Below the pieces are notes generated by a model. It worked only from the letters and a program-made list of their open reading frames with translations. It was not told the origin of the DNA and ran no database searches. This document shows positions 35,287 to 45,500 of a DNA stretch of 64,000 nt, one piece after another. The translations under genes and the position numbers were made by a program. The number at the start of each line of letters is the position of its first letter. Positions within the stretch are counted from its first letter, which is position 1. Origin of the DNA: CADEED01 sp039930985 (GTDB lineage Bacteria > Pseudomonadota > Gammaproteobacteria > Steroidobacterales > Steroidobacteraceae); assembly GCA_039930985.1 (NCBI GenBank), contig JBDTSV010000155.1, positions 1-64,000 of the forward strand, written 5' to 3'.

Positions 35287-37086
35287 ATGAAAACGCGGTT
35301 TATGAAAAATTCCGTCGTGCTGGTTGCGGCCACCTTGCTCAGCGCCTGCGCCGTGCCTGCGCAACACCGGTCGCCTGATTCGGCGTTGAACGCGCTGGTC
35401 GAGGAATATTTCGAGCGACAGCTCGAACTGTCACCGATGAACGCGACCTCGATCGGCGATCCGCGCTACGACGACCGGCTCGATGACTCCACCAGCCCCG
35501 GCTTTCGCGAGAAATCCCTGGGGATCGAGCAGGCATTTCTCGATCGCGCGCGACTCCTCGATGCCGCCGCGCTCACGCCTTCGGCTCGCATCACCTTCGA
35601 CATCTTCGTCGGGGAGCGCGAGCAGGCACTGGCGGGCCAGAAATTCCACGAAGAGTACCTGCCACTCAACCAGATGGCCGGCCTTCCCATGGACCTCGCG
35701 GTTTTCGGCTCGGGCACCGGTCCGCAGCCTTTCGCCACCGTGAAGGACTACGACCGTTTCCTGAAACGAGTGCGCGAGTTCCCGCGTTGGGCCGATGGCG
35801 CCATCGCACTGATGCGTACGGGCATGGCGAAGGGCATCACGGTGCCGCGCGTGGCCATGGCCAAGGTGGTGCCGCAATTGCGTGAGCTGATCACCGCACG
35901 TCTCAACGACAGCATCTTCTGGGCACCGATCGATGCGATGCCGAAGATGTTTTCCGCCGCGGATCGCCAGCGCATCACCCAGGCCTACACAGTCGCGCTC
36001 AGCCAGGAAGTGCTGCCGGCGTACGCGCGCCTCGCTGATTTCATCGAACGAGACTATCTACCCGCGGCGCGCACCTCGGTGGGCTGGGCAGACCTGCCCG
36101 ACGGCCCGGCCTGGTACCGCTGGCGCATCCGCCAGGCGACCACCATGGACCTGGCGCCCGAGGAGATTCATCAACTCGGCCTCGCGGAGGTGGCACGCAT
36201 TCGCGCCGAGATGCTGGGCGTGAAGGAGCAGGTGGGGTTCAAGGGCGATCTCGACGCGTTCTTCAAGCACCTCGAAGAGGATCCGCAGTTCTACTTCAAC
36301 AGCGAGGACGAGTTGCTGGAGGCGTATCGCGGCGTCAAGCGACGCATCGATTCGCTGCTGCCGAAGCTGTTCGCCGATTTTCCGAAAGCGGACTACGAAA
36401 TCCGCGCCGTCGAGCCGTTTCGCGCGGCTTCGGCCGCGGGCGCTTCGTACCAGGGGCCATCGGCCGACGGCAAGCGCCGCGGAATCTTCTACATCAACAC
36501 GCACAACCTGAAGGCGCAGCCACGCTTCGGCCTCGAAACATTGTCGCTGCACGAAGCTTCGCCCGGACACCACTTCCAGATTTCGATCCAGCAGGAGCTC
36601 ACCGATCTGCCGCGCTTCCGCCGCTTCAATGGCTACGTGGCGTATTCGGAAGGCTGGGCGCTGTATGCCGAATCCATCGGCAAGGAGTTAGGGGTCTTCA
36701 CCGACCCCTATCAATGGTACGGCCGGCTGTCCGATGAGATGCTGCGCGCGATGCGTCTGGTGGTCGACACCGGGCTGCACGCCAAGGGCTGGACGCGCGA
36801 GCAGGCCATCAAATACATGCTCGACAACTCGTCGATGGCCGAGAGTGACGTGACCGCGGAAGTGGAACGCTACATCGTGTGGCCGGGGCAGGCGCTCGGA
36901 TACAAGCTGGGCCAGCTGCACATCAGCGCGCTGCGCGCCAAGGCGCAGGACCAGTTACGCCAGTCCTTCGACGTGCGTGAATTTCACAGCCAGATACTGC
37001 GCGATGGCGCCGTGCCGATGTCGGTGCTGACCGCGAAGATAGACCGGTGGATCGAAGCGAAGCGTCCGCCACGCGCCGTGAAGTAG
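35287..37086 (+). CDS. DUF885 family lipoprotein, putative zinc metalloprotein
   Basis: This encodes 599 residues from the ATG at 35287 (MKTRFMKNS); an earlier ATG at 35263 adds a non-family leader. The signal peptide ends with the lipobox LSAC. DUF885 proteins resemble gluzincin peptidases: the zinc motif is ETLSLHEASPGHHFQ (HExxxH-type with Glu) and the third ligand region is YSEGWALYAESIGKELG. The rest is helical, and the length is normal for the family (about 580-610). The substrate is unknown; a periplasmic peptidase role is inferred. Confidence 0.87.
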   Translation: MKTRFMKNSVVLVAATLLSACAVPAQHRSPDSALNALVEEYFERQLELSPMNATSIGDPRYDDRLDDSTSPGFREKSLGIEQAFLDRARLLDAAALTPSARITFDIFVGEREQALAGQKFHEEYLPLNQMAGLPMDLAVFGSGTGPQPFATVKDYDRFLKRVREFPRWADGAIALMRTGMAKGITVPRVAMAKVVPQLRELITARLNDSIFWAPIDAMPKMFSAADRQRITQAYTVALSQEVLPAYARLADFIERDYLPAARTSVGWADLPDGPAWYRWRIRQATTMDLAPEEIHQLGLAEVARIRAEMLGVKEQVGFKGDLDAFFKHLEEDPQFYFNSEDELLEAYRGVKRRIDSLLPKLFADFPKADYEIRAVEPFRAASAAGASYQGPSADGKRRGIFYINTHNLKAQPRFGLETLSLHEASPGHHFQISIQQELTDLPRFRRFNGYVAYSEGWALYAESIGKELGVFTDPYQWYGRLSDEMLRAMRLVVDTGLHAKGWTREQAIKYMLDNSSMAESDVTAEVERYIVWPGQALGYKLGQLHISALRAKAQDQLRQSFDVREFHSQILRDGAVPMSVLTAKIDRWIEAKRPPRAVK

Positions 37087-37090
37087 CCGG

Positions 37091-37432
37091 CTACGGGTTG
37101 TAGCCGTAGCCCATCGTTTCGATTTCGGCGAGGAAGCCGCCTTCGAAACGCAGACGTCGCATGAGCTTGTTGGGCCCCAGGTTGTAGATCCAGGTCTCAA
37201 CCGGGATTTCGATGAAGTCTTCACCGACGTAAAACGGCCGTCCGTAGTTCCAGACCACGGGACGGCGGAACACGCTTTTTTGAGTGACCACATCGGCCGG
37301 TTCGCCGCATTTGGTGGCCACCTCGGCGCGCGAGGCCCCTTCGCTGACGAGCTTCGTGCCGCAGCGAAAGCCTGCAAACGCCGGTGAGCAGGCAAGGAGC
37401 CCGAGGACCAACACCGCTGCGACGCGCTTCAT
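37091..37432 (-). CDS. DUF2845 family secreted protein
   Basis: This encodes 113 residues from the ATG at 37432 (MKRVAAVLVLGLLACSPAFA), which gives a clean signal peptide. The mature part has the DUF2845 pattern FRCGTKLVSEGASRAEVATKCGEPADV, with two Cys that may pair, then a beta-rich tail ending FEGGFLAEIETMGYGYNP. The role is unknown. It converges on the DUF885 gene with 4 bases between the stops. Confidence 0.8.
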   Translation of the reverse strand: MKRVAAVLVLGLLACSPAFAGFRCGTKLVSEGASRAEVATKCGEPADVVTQKSVFRRPVVWNYGRPFYVGEDFIEIPVETWIYNLGPNKLMRRLRFEGGFLAEIETMGYGYNP

Positions 37433-37555
37433 GGCGCAAACAATAGTCGCGGCACGCTTAACCGACAATGAACACCGCCGCATCGCGCGCCGGTCCTACT
37501 GACACGAACCGCGCTTTGGCTGAACCTTTTGGCCTCGACGCGGCACTCATTAAAT

Positions 37556-38191
37556 ATGCGAACCCTGGCGACATGGATTGCCACTGCCACAGGCATAGGG
37601 CTTGCCTGTGCAGCGGGCGCCCGCGCGGCCGATTTCGAGCTCACGCCGGTCGAATCGCAGCGGGTCGGCAAACACGAAATCGTCATTCGCGCGGTCCTGG
37701 ATGCGGGCCAGCGCCGCGGCACCGTGCGCGCGGCCATGCTCATCAACGCGCCCCCCGCCGTGGTTTTCCAGATGATGACCAGCTGCACCGACGCCGTTCA
37801 GTACGTGCCACATCTCAAGCTTTGCCGCGTGCGTGACCGCGCCCCGGACCTGAGCTGGGAGCTGGTCGAACACGAGATCGATTTCGGCTGGTACGCGCCG
37901 AGCGTCCAATACGTGTTCCGGGCTGACATCCTCGTCGACCGGAGCATCGCGTTTCACCAGGTCAGCGGCGACTTCAAGGCCAATCAGGGCATCTGGGAGT
38001 TCGAACCGGACGCGTCCGGCCAGCACACGCTGCTGCGCTATCGGGTCTACATGGATCCGCCGGGATATATCCCGAACTGGCTCGCGCGTTCGACCTTCAA
38101 ACGCGAGCTTCCCAAGATGCTCGCCGACCTGCGTCGTCATTGTGAGGCCGAACAAGTGCTTCGCGCCCAGGCAAACATTCCCCCCCGCTGA
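37556..38191 (+). CDS. Secreted START/SRPBCC-like protein
   Basis: This encodes 211 residues from the ATG at 37556; a TTG at 37529 is possible, and neither start has a clear ribosome-binding site. A signal peptide (WIATATGIGLACAAGARA) is followed by a START/polyketide-cyclase-like lipid-binding fold: GTVRAAMLINAPPAVVFQMM, VQYVPHLKLCRVRDRAPDLSWELVEHEIDFGW (about 81-112), QVSGDFKANQGIWEFEPD and a long last helix FKRELPKMLADLRRHCEAEQVL. Such proteins bind hydrophobic ligands in the periplasm. The ligand is unknown. It precedes gshA by 45 bases. Confidence 0.75.
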   Translation: MRTLATWIATATGIGLACAAGARAADFELTPVESQRVGKHEIVIRAVLDAGQRRGTVRAAMLINAPPAVVFQMMTSCTDAVQYVPHLKLCRVRDRAPDLSWELVEHEIDFGWYAPSVQYVFRADILVDRSIAFHQVSGDFKANQGIWEFEPDASGQHTLLRYRVYMDPPGYIPNWLARSTFKRELPKMLADLRRHCEAEQVLRAQANIPPR

Positions 38192-38236
38192 CTATCTCCG
38201 AAGGCTGATTGCGAAACCTCAGGCGCTACCGGCAAG

Positions 38237-39829
38237 ATGCCGGCCCCCATGAGCGCCGCCATCGATCGCAAGTTCGAACAAACTCTCGCGGCGCTGATCA
38301 ACAGCGGCGAGCCGCAGATCGTCCAGGGCGGGCGCAAGGGTGTCGAGCGGGAGTCGCTGCGGGTCACGCCTGAAGGGCGCATCGCGCAGACCCCACATCC
38401 GCGCGCGCTGGGTTCGCCGTTGACCAACGAGAACATCACCACGGATTATTCCGAGGCGCTGATCGAGCTGGTGTCTCCCACGTTCCGCACCAGCTGGGAG
38501 TTGTTGCAATACCTGCTCGACCTGCACCAGTTCGTGTACCAGCACCTGGGCGATGAGCTGCTGTGGGCCACGTCGATGCCCTCCATCATCGACGGCGAGT
38601 CGAGCATTCCCATCGCGCAATTCGGCAAATCCAATATCGGCCGCATGAAAACGGTGTACCGCGAGGGCCTGGGCCTGCGATACGGCCGGATCATGCAGGC
38701 CATTTCCGGCGTGCATTTCAATTATTCGTTCCCCGAAAAGATGTGGGATGCGTGGGCCGACATCGTGCAGTCGCGCGAGCGCGGACCGGACTTCATCTCC
38801 GAGCGCTATTTCCATCTGCTGCGCAATTACCGGCGGCACGGCTGGATCGTGCTGTACCTGTTCGGTGTTTCACCGGTGGTGTGCAACTCTTTCCTGCGCG
38901 GCCGCAATGTGACCTTGCCACGGCTCTCAACGGACACCTCCTACGAACCGTACGCCACCAGCCTGCGCATGAGCGATCTCGGCTACCGTAATCGCAACCA
39001 GGCCGGGCTCTCCGTCTCGGTCAACAGCCTCGATGAATACGTGCGCGACCTGTCGCGTGCCATCAGCACGCCGCATCCGCCGTACGAGAAGTTAGGCGTG
39101 AACGCGAACGGCGATTACCGCCAGCTCAACGCCAACATCCTGCAGATCGAGAACGAGTACTACAGCTTCATCCGGCCGAAACGCGTGGCGCGTTCCGGCG
39201 AGCGCCCCACCAAGGCGCTGCGGCGCGCGGGCGTCGAATACGTGGAAGTGCGCGCGCTCGACGTGAGCGCCTTCGATCCGGTGGGCGTCAACCAGAACAA
39301 GATGCGATTTCTCGAGGTGTTCCTGGCGCTCTGTCTCATGAAGGACTCCCCGCCCATCAGCGTCGATGAGCAGGACAGCCTTGATGCGAACCACGTGACC
39401 GTAGCGAGGCGCGGTCGCGAACCCAAGCTCGCGCTACAGCGAGACGGCCGGGCGGTGTCGATGAGCGAGTGGGCTGGCGAGCTCATCGACTCCATGCAGG
39501 GCATCGCCGAGGTGTTCGATCGTGGCGATCCGAGCCGTCCATTCACCGCCGCCCTGGCGGTTCAAGCGGCCAAGTTCCAGGACGTGGCCCTGACTCCCTC
39601 GGCCCGCATGCTCGCCGAGCTCGAATCGACCGGGGAGTCGTTCTTCGAACTGGGGTTACGCATGTCGCGCCTCCACAAAGAGTACTTTCTAGCCCTGTAC
39701 CCCCCCAATGTGGAGCGCCAGGCCGAATTCAGGCACGCGGCTGACGAGTCGCTACGTGCCCAGGCGGCTGTCGAGGCCGCCGACAAAATCAGCTTTGATC
39801 AATATCTGGCGAATTACGCGTCCGGATGA
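38237..39829 (+). CDS. gshA: Glutamate-cysteine ligase
   Basis: This encodes 530 residues (518 in E. coli, the same subfamily). It performs the first step of glutathione synthesis, joining Glu and Cys with ATP in the cytoplasm. Family motifs are GRKGVERESLRVTPEG, NENITTDYSEALIELVSP (metal-binding Glu), LLWATSMPS, HFNYSFPEKMW and GVEYVEVRALDVSAFDPVGVN. The start could also be the ATG four codons later (38249). It is followed by a 127-base gap with a promoter-like and boxA-like sequence. Confidence 0.95.
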   Translation: MPAPMSAAIDRKFEQTLAALINSGEPQIVQGGRKGVERESLRVTPEGRIAQTPHPRALGSPLTNENITTDYSEALIELVSPTFRTSWELLQYLLDLHQFVYQHLGDELLWATSMPSIIDGESSIPIAQFGKSNIGRMKTVYREGLGLRYGRIMQAISGVHFNYSFPEKMWDAWADIVQSRERGPDFISERYFHLLRNYRRHGWIVLYLFGVSPVVCNSFLRGRNVTLPRLSTDTSYEPYATSLRMSDLGYRNRNQAGLSVSVNSLDEYVRDLSRAISTPHPPYEKLGVNANGDYRQLNANILQIENEYYSFIRPKRVARSGERPTKALRRAGVEYVEVRALDVSAFDPVGVNQNKMRFLEVFLALCLMKDSPPISVDEQDSLDANHVTVARRGREPKLALQRDGRAVSMSEWAGELIDSMQGIAEVFDRGDPSRPFTAALAVQAAKFQDVALTPSARMLAELESTGESFFELGLRMSRLHKEYFLALYPPNVERQAEFRHAADESLRAQAAVEAADKISFDQYLANYASG

Positions 39830-39852
39830 AAACTGTGACGCACGTCTTAGTC

Positions 39853-39899
39853 TTGACATATCCAGAAAATGTTGCTCTGGAAGCCTATTCTTTAACAAT
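39853..39899 (+). promoter_or_regulatory. TTGACA box and rrn boxA-like leader before the 68-residue gene
   Basis: TTGACA at 39853-39858 is a perfect sigma-70 -35 box, though no good -10 hexamer lies at the expected distance. At 39887-39899 ATTCTTTAACAAT closely matches the boxA antitermination element of gammaproteobacterial rRNA leaders (TGCTCTTTAACAAT in E. coli). No rRNA follows; the next gene is a small orphan coding sequence. Confidence 0.35.
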
Positions 39900-39956
39900 C
39901 GAAGTACTAGAATCCCCGACCAGAAGACCAAACGGTCCCATAGTTCAGGGAATGAC

Positions 39957-40163
39957 ATGAAACCCAATAATCAGACCGAGCATCACGTGCTCGAGTTGGC
40001 AGCTACTAAAGCGGCAAATGAAGACGGGATTTCACCGTCCACCGCGCGTGATGTCACGACGCCGGTGCGTAAACAATCGTGGAGCCCGGCCGAAGTCTGG
40101 CGCACCCGCGTGAAGGGTCCGACCAAACTGGGCCGCACGGAAACTGCGCAAAACCAGCGCTGA
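39957..40163 (+). CDS. Small orphan protein, 68 residues
   Basis: The ATG at 39957 has AGGGA 7 bases upstream. The product is hydrophilic, with no signal peptide or membrane segment. It starts MKPNNQTEHHVLELAATKAA and has a compact C-terminal WSPAEVWRTRVKGPTKLG motif with two Trp. I recognise no family. The good ribosome-binding site and the leader upstream, and a 5' region that does not extend any neighbour, argue for a real gene. A DNA- or RNA-binding role would fit the basic C-terminus, but this is a guess. Confidence 0.55.
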   Translation: MKPNNQTEHHVLELAATKAANEDGISPSTARDVTTPVRKQSWSPAEVWRTRVKGPTKLGRTETAQNQR

Positions 40164-40243
40164 CGCGTTCGCGGCTTGCGCCGCGACGGCTGAACACATA
40201 CAAAGCAGCCTTATCCTTCGGAGACTCTCGTAGGCTCGGACGT

Positions 40244-41491
40244 ATGGCGCTAACGAAAAACTCGTCGCCAAATACCTCGGACGCAGCTCGGCTGCTCGCC
40301 AAGGGATTCCGTTTCCTGCGTTTCGAAGAGCCTCTCGAAACCGAATTCCGCACCGAACACCGCACGCGGCTACGCATCTGGAACCGCATCGCCATCATGG
40401 TGTCGGCGTGCACCGTGGTCGGTTTCGCCGTCCTCGATCACTTCGTGCTCTCGGCGGAACATTCGCGCGTCGCGAACATGGTGCGGTTCGGCATGCATGT
40501 GCCGGCGGTGATCATCATGCTGCTGCTCACCTCGAAGCGCTTCTACGAGCGTTGGTACGACCTCGGCATTGGCATCGTTGCGCCGATATTCGGCATCGGC
40601 ACCGTCATCATGGCCGCGTTCTCGCCGCCAACCGAAGTGCCGCTGGTCGGCGGGCGCCTGCTGCTGGCGTCGTTTTTCTTCTATTTCATGATCGGCCTGC
40701 GGTTTCGTGCGGCGGCGCAGGCCAACCTCATCGTGTTCGCCGCCCTGGTGGTCGCCTTCCTCGCGGGCACCATGCCCACCGCGACGGCTACCTACCTGAT
40801 GTTCACGTTGTTCACGGCCAACATCATCGGCTTCGCCGGGTCGTACGCGCTGGAACATGCGAATCGCACGGCCTTCCTCGAACATCGGCAGCTCACCGAG
40901 GTGGCCACGCACGATGGCCTGACCACGCTGCTCAATCGCGCGGCGTTCGAAGATCAGATCCGGCGCGTCTGGCAGCAGGCGCAGCGCGATCGCCAGACCG
41001 TGGCGGTCATCATGATCGACATCGATTGTTTCAAAGCCTACAACGACCGTTACGGCCACATCGCCGGCGACGATTGCCTGCGCCGCGTTTCGACCGCATT
41101 GCGCGACGCCGCGCGCCGCCGCCCGCTCGATTTCGTCGCGCGTTACGGTGGCGAAGAGCTGGTCGCCGTGCTGTACGGCGCCGACAAATCGTACGGTGAA
41201 AGCATCTCCCGCAGTTTGCTGACGGCGGTGCGCGAACTGCGCATTCCGCACGTCAATTCGGTAACCCAGCCTTACGTCACAGTGAGCGTCGGCGTGGTCG
41301 CAGTGGACGCCTATCGCATCACCACGCATGACGCCGCGGTTGCGCTGGCCGACCAGGCGCTGTACGCCGCCAAACACGAGGGCCGCGATCGCTTCGTGGC
41401 GCTCGAATATGGCATCAGCAAGCTCGATCCGACCGCCACTACGGTGCTGCCGATGCGCGACGCTCCATTTCGCGAAGCCGCAGGTAGCTAG
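40244..41491 (+). CDS. Membrane-bound diguanylate cyclase
   Basis: This encodes 415 residues from the ATG at 40244. Residues about 45-215 hold six hydrophobic helices (IAIMVSACTVVGFAVLDHFV, VPAVIIMLLLTSK, GLRFRAAAQANLIVFAALVV). The C-terminal GGDEF domain, which makes cyclic di-GMP from GTP, starts at THDGLTTLLNRAAFEDQI and has DIDCFKAYNDRYGHIAGDDCL (Mg site) and the signature RYGGEEL. The last position is Leu rather than Phe, which is tolerated in active cyclases. No RxxD I-site is evident 5 residues before the motif (the sequence there is RRPLDFVARYGGEEL), so feedback inhibition may be absent. Confidence 0.88.
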   Translation: MALTKNSSPNTSDAARLLAKGFRFLRFEEPLETEFRTEHRTRLRIWNRIAIMVSACTVVGFAVLDHFVLSAEHSRVANMVRFGMHVPAVIIMLLLTSKRFYERWYDLGIGIVAPIFGIGTVIMAAFSPPTEVPLVGGRLLLASFFFYFMIGLRFRAAAQANLIVFAALVVAFLAGTMPTATATYLMFTLFTANIIGFAGSYALEHANRTAFLEHRQLTEVATHDGLTTLLNRAAFEDQIRRVWQQAQRDRQTVAVIMIDIDCFKAYNDRYGHIAGDDCLRRVSTALRDAARRRPLDFVARYGGEELVAVLYGADKSYGESISRSLLTAVRELRIPHVNSVTQPYVTVSVGVVAVDAYRITTHDAAVALADQALYAAKHEGRDRFVALEYGISKLDPTATTVLPMRDAPFREAAGS

Positions 41492-41497
41492 TACCCG

Positions 41498-42406
41498 CTA
41501 GCGGTAGAGCGCCACCTCGTTCTTCCCGGCAGACGTCCGCAGTCCGCGGAACATTCCTTCGCTGTTGAACTCGAGAGCCACCTCGCCACGCGCATCGACG
41601 GCGATCACGCCGCCGTTGCCACCCAGCGCTTTCATCCTGGCAAGAACGTTGGCCGCCGCCTGGGCGACCGGCAGCTTGAGATATTCCACCTGCGCGCAGA
41701 TGTCGTGTGCCACGGCGGCGCGAATGAAGTATTCGCCATGACCGGTCGCGGATACGGCGCAGCTCGCATTGCTCGCATAAGTGCCCGCGCCGATGATCGG
41801 CGAATCGCCGACACGACCCCAGCGTTTGCCGGTCATGCCGCCGGTGGAGGTCGCGGCCGCGACATTGCCTTGCGCGTCGAGCGCCACCGCGCCCACCGTG
41901 CCGAACGCGACGAGATCGTTCTCTTTTTCCGCCGACCCGCCCAGTAGTCGATGCAACTGCTGCTGACGCACCGGCGTGCGGAAGTATTCATTGGAGACCA
42001 GCTCCACGCCCTGCAGGCGCGCGAACTCCTCGGCGCCTTCACCCACCAGCATGACGTGCGGCGAGCGCTCCATCACGAGGCGCGCGAGCGCGATCGGATT
42101 TTTCACGTGCCTCAAGCCCGTGACCGCGCCCGCGGCCAGAGTGCGGCCATCCATGACCGAAGCGTCCAACTCCGCCAGGCCATCGCGAGTGAGCACCGCG
42201 CCGCGTCCCGCATTGAAGAGCGGATTGTCTTCCAGGACACACACCGCGGCGATGGCGGCATCGAGACTCGAGCCCCTGGCTTCGAGCACGGCGTGGCCGG
42301 CATCGAGCGCAGCGTTCAGGCCCTCGGTATAGGCTTTCTCCTGCTCGGCGGAAGTGTCGCGTCGGGACAGAGTCCCGGCGCCGCCGTGAATCGCGATGGC
42401 GAACAT
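41498..42406 (-). CDS. iaaA: Isoaspartyl peptidase/L-asparaginase (Ntn hydrolase)
   Basis: This encodes 302 residues from the ATG at 42406, with GGAG before it. The enzyme removes N-terminal isoaspartyl residues and hydrolyses asparagine. It is made as a precursor that cuts itself before the catalytic Thr in AFGTVGAVALD, giving alpha and beta subunits. Other motifs are AIAIHGGAGTLSR, NPLFNAGRGAVLTRDGLAELDASVMDG (about 60-86), GGMTGKRWGRVGDSPIIGAGTYA and SATGHGEYFIR. It faces the pyruvate carboxylase gene across a 140-base divergent gap that holds a small palindrome. Confidence 0.92.
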   Translation of the reverse strand: MFAIAIHGGAGTLSRRDTSAEQEKAYTEGLNAALDAGHAVLEARGSSLDAAIAAVCVLEDNPLFNAGRGAVLTRDGLAELDASVMDGRTLAAGAVTGLRHVKNPIALARLVMERSPHVMLVGEGAEEFARLQGVELVSNEYFRTPVRQQQLHRLLGGSAEKENDLVAFGTVGAVALDAQGNVAAATSTGGMTGKRWGRVGDSPIIGAGTYASNASCAVSATGHGEYFIRAAVAHDICAQVEYLKLPVAQAAANVLARMKALGGNGGVIAVDARGEVALEFNSEGMFRGLRTSAGKNEVALYR

Positions 42407-42467
42407 GTTTTCTCCAGCTCGCACAACTCAAGTGCAGCCAAGCGTTACCAGCACCGAAGAAGCCCGC

Positions 42468-42488
42468 AGATCGGGACAGTCCCCATCT
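42468..42488. repeat. GGGACAGTCCCC palindrome
   Basis: The sequence agatcgggacagtccccatct is an inverted repeat with one mismatch around the centre CAG, in the divergent gap between iaaA and the pyruvate carboxylase gene. It shares the GGGAC core with the palindromes at 8894, 58185 and 61967. Confidence 0.4.
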
Positions 42489-42546
42489 TCCAGCTTCGTT
42501 TCGATAAGATTCCTCGTCCGGGGAATCATATTAGAAGAAGCCATTC

Positions 42547-45500
42547 ATGCTGACTCGCATCCGCAGCCTGCTGGTCGCCAATCGCGGTGAAATCGCGATT
42601 CGCGTCATGCGCGCCGCCAACGAACTGGGCATCCGCACCATCGCCATCTACTCGCAGGAAGATCGCTTTTCGCTGCATAGAACCAAGGCGGACGAGGCTT
42701 ATCTCGTCGGTCGCGGCAAGGCGCCGGTGGATGCCTACCTCGACATCGAAGACATCCTGCGCATCGCCGTCGAGGCCAAGGCCGACGCGATCCACCCCGG
42801 CTACGGATTCCTGTCCGAGAACCCCGAGTTCGTCGAGGCCTGCAACCGCGAAGGCGTCATCTTCGTGGGGCCCACGCCCGAGATCATGCGCACGCTGGGC
42901 AACAAGGTGGCGGCGCGCAACCTAGCTACCTCGGCCGGCGTGCCGGTGATGCCGGCGACGCCGCCATTGCCGGTGGACATCGACGAGTCCAAGGCGCAGG
43001 CCGCGAAGGTCGGCTACCCCGTGATGCTGAAGGCGAGCTGGGGCGGCGGCGGTCGCGGCATGCGCGTCATCGAGAGCGATGCGCAGCTCACAGAGCTCCT
43101 GCCCGTGGCGCGTCGCGAAGCGAAGGCCGGCTTCGGCAATGACGAGGTCTATCTAGAGAAGCTGGTGCGCAGGGCCCGGCATATCGAGGTACAGATCCTC
43201 GGCGATACGCATGGCAACCTCGTGCACCTGTTCGAGCGCGACTGCACCGTGCAGCGGCGCAATCAGAAGGTCGTCGAGCGCGCGCCCGCGGCGTTTCTTA
43301 CCGATGCGCAGCGCGCGGAACTGTGCGGCTACGCGCTCAAGATCGGCAAGGCAGTCAACTACCGCAACGCCGGCACCGTCGAATTCCTGCAGGACGCCGA
43401 GACCGCGAAGTTCTACTTCATCGAAGTGAATCCGCGCATCCAGGTGGAACACACCGTCACCGAGGCGGTGACCAACATCGATCTCGTGAAAGCGCAGATC
43501 CGCATTGCCGACGGCGCCAGGATTGGCGACGAGGCCAGCGGCGTTCCGAAGCAGGAGGACATCCACCTGACCTCGCACGCGCTTCAGTGCCGCGTCACCA
43601 CCGAGGATCCCGAGAACGGCTTCACGCCCGACTACGGCAAGATCACCGCCTATCGTTCGCCGGCAGGCTTCGGTATCCGCCTCGATGCCGGCACGGCTTA
43701 CGCCGGAGCGATTCTCACGCGCTCGTACGACTCCATGCTGGTGAAGGTAACGGCCTGGGCGCCGAATCCCGTCGAAGCCATCGCGCGCATGCATCGGGCG
43801 CTGTGGGAGTTCCGCATCCGCGGCGTGTCGACCAATCTGCGTTTCCTCGACCAGGTGATCACGCACCCGAAGTTCGCGTACGCCGAGTACACCACCAAGT
43901 TCATTGACGAGACGCCCGAGCTCTTCAAGTGGGAAAAGAAGCGCGATCGAGCCACGCGTATTCTCTCGTTCATCGGCGAGACCATCGTCAACGGCAATCC
44001 GGAAGTGAAGGGCCGCATCAAGCCCAAGAGCATGGTGCTGGCCCGCATGCCGAAGGCGAACGTCTCCAAGGCGCCGCCGCCGGGCACCAAGCAGAAACTC
44101 GAAGAGCTTGGCGCCGACGGTTTCGCCAGGTGGATGCTGGCGCAGGAACGCGTACTGATCACGGACACCACCATGCGCGACGCGCATCAGTCCTTGTTGG
44201 CCACGCGCATGCGGTCGCCGGACATGATCGCCATCGCCCCGTACTACGCGCACATGATGCCGCAGCTTTTCTCGATGGAGTGCTGGGGCGGCGCCACGTT
44301 CGACGTCGCCATGCGTTTCCTCAAGGAAGACCCGTGGTCGCGGCTCGAGCAGTTCCGCGCCGCCATGCCGAACCTGTTGCTACAGATGCTGCTGCGCTCG
44401 GCGAACGCGGTGGGTTATACCAACTACCCGGACAACGTCGTGCAGGCTTTCGTGACGCAGGCCGCGACCTCGGGTGTCGATGTCTTCCGCGTTTTCGATT
44501 CGCTCAACTGGGTCGAGAACATGCGCGTCGCCATCGACGCCGTGCTCGCGACCGGCAAGCTGTGCGAAGCGGCCATCTGCTACACGGGCAATCTTTCGTC
44601 GCCCAAGGAAACCAAGTACACGCTCGACTACTACCTCAAGATGGGCCGCGAACTCAAAGCCGCGGGCACGCACATCCTGGGCATCAAGGACATGGCCGGA
44701 CTCTGCCAGCCGAACGCCGCGTACACGCTGGTGAAGGCGCTCAAGGACGAGCTGAAGATGCCGGTGCACTTCCACACGCATGACACGTCGGGCATTGCCG
44801 CGGCCAGCGTGCTCGCCGCAGTGGCGGCGGGGGTCGATGCCGTCGACGGTGCCGTGGACGCGATGAGCGGTCTCACGTCGCAGCCGAACCTGGGCTCCAT
44901 CGTCGAAGCGCTGCGCTACTCGCCGCGCGATACCGGCCTCGATCCGTCGAATCTGCGCGCTATTTCCATGTACTGGGAGCAGGTACGCAAGAACTACCTC
45001 GCATTCGAGAGCGACATCCGCTCCGGCGCCTCCGAGGTGTACGTGCACGGCATGCCCGGCGGGCAATACACCAACCTCAAGGAGCAGGCGCGCTCCGTCG
45101 GCCTCGACGATTCGCGCTGGCCCGAGGTGTCGCAGGCGTACGCCGACGTCAACCAGATGTTCGGCAACATCGTGAAGGTCACGCCGTCATCGAAAGTGGT
45201 CGGCGATCTCGCGCTCATGATGGTGTCGAGCGGTCTCAGCAAGGAGGCGGTGCTCGATCCGAACGTCGAGGTCGCATTCCCCGAATCCGTCGTGGCCATG
45301 ATGCGCGGCGACCTGGGGCAGCCCGCCGGCGGCTGGCCGCCTGCGTTGCAGAAGAAGGTGCTCAAGGACGTCAAGCCACTAACTACCCGCCCTGGCGCCA
45401 CGCTGCCACCACTGGACCTGGCGGTGGAACGCAAGAAACTCGATGAGCAGCTCGGCCGTGCGGCGACCGACACGCAGTTCGCGTCGTATCTCATGTATCC

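Noticed and set aside
39887..39899. Start of an rRNA operon after the boxA-like sequence
   Set aside because: No 16S rRNA sequence follows; the downstream DNA is a small coding gene and then a diguanylate cyclase.
41494..41510. Palindrome ccgctagcgg between the diguanylate cyclase and iaaA as a terminator
   Set aside because: The stem is short and no T-run follows on either strand.
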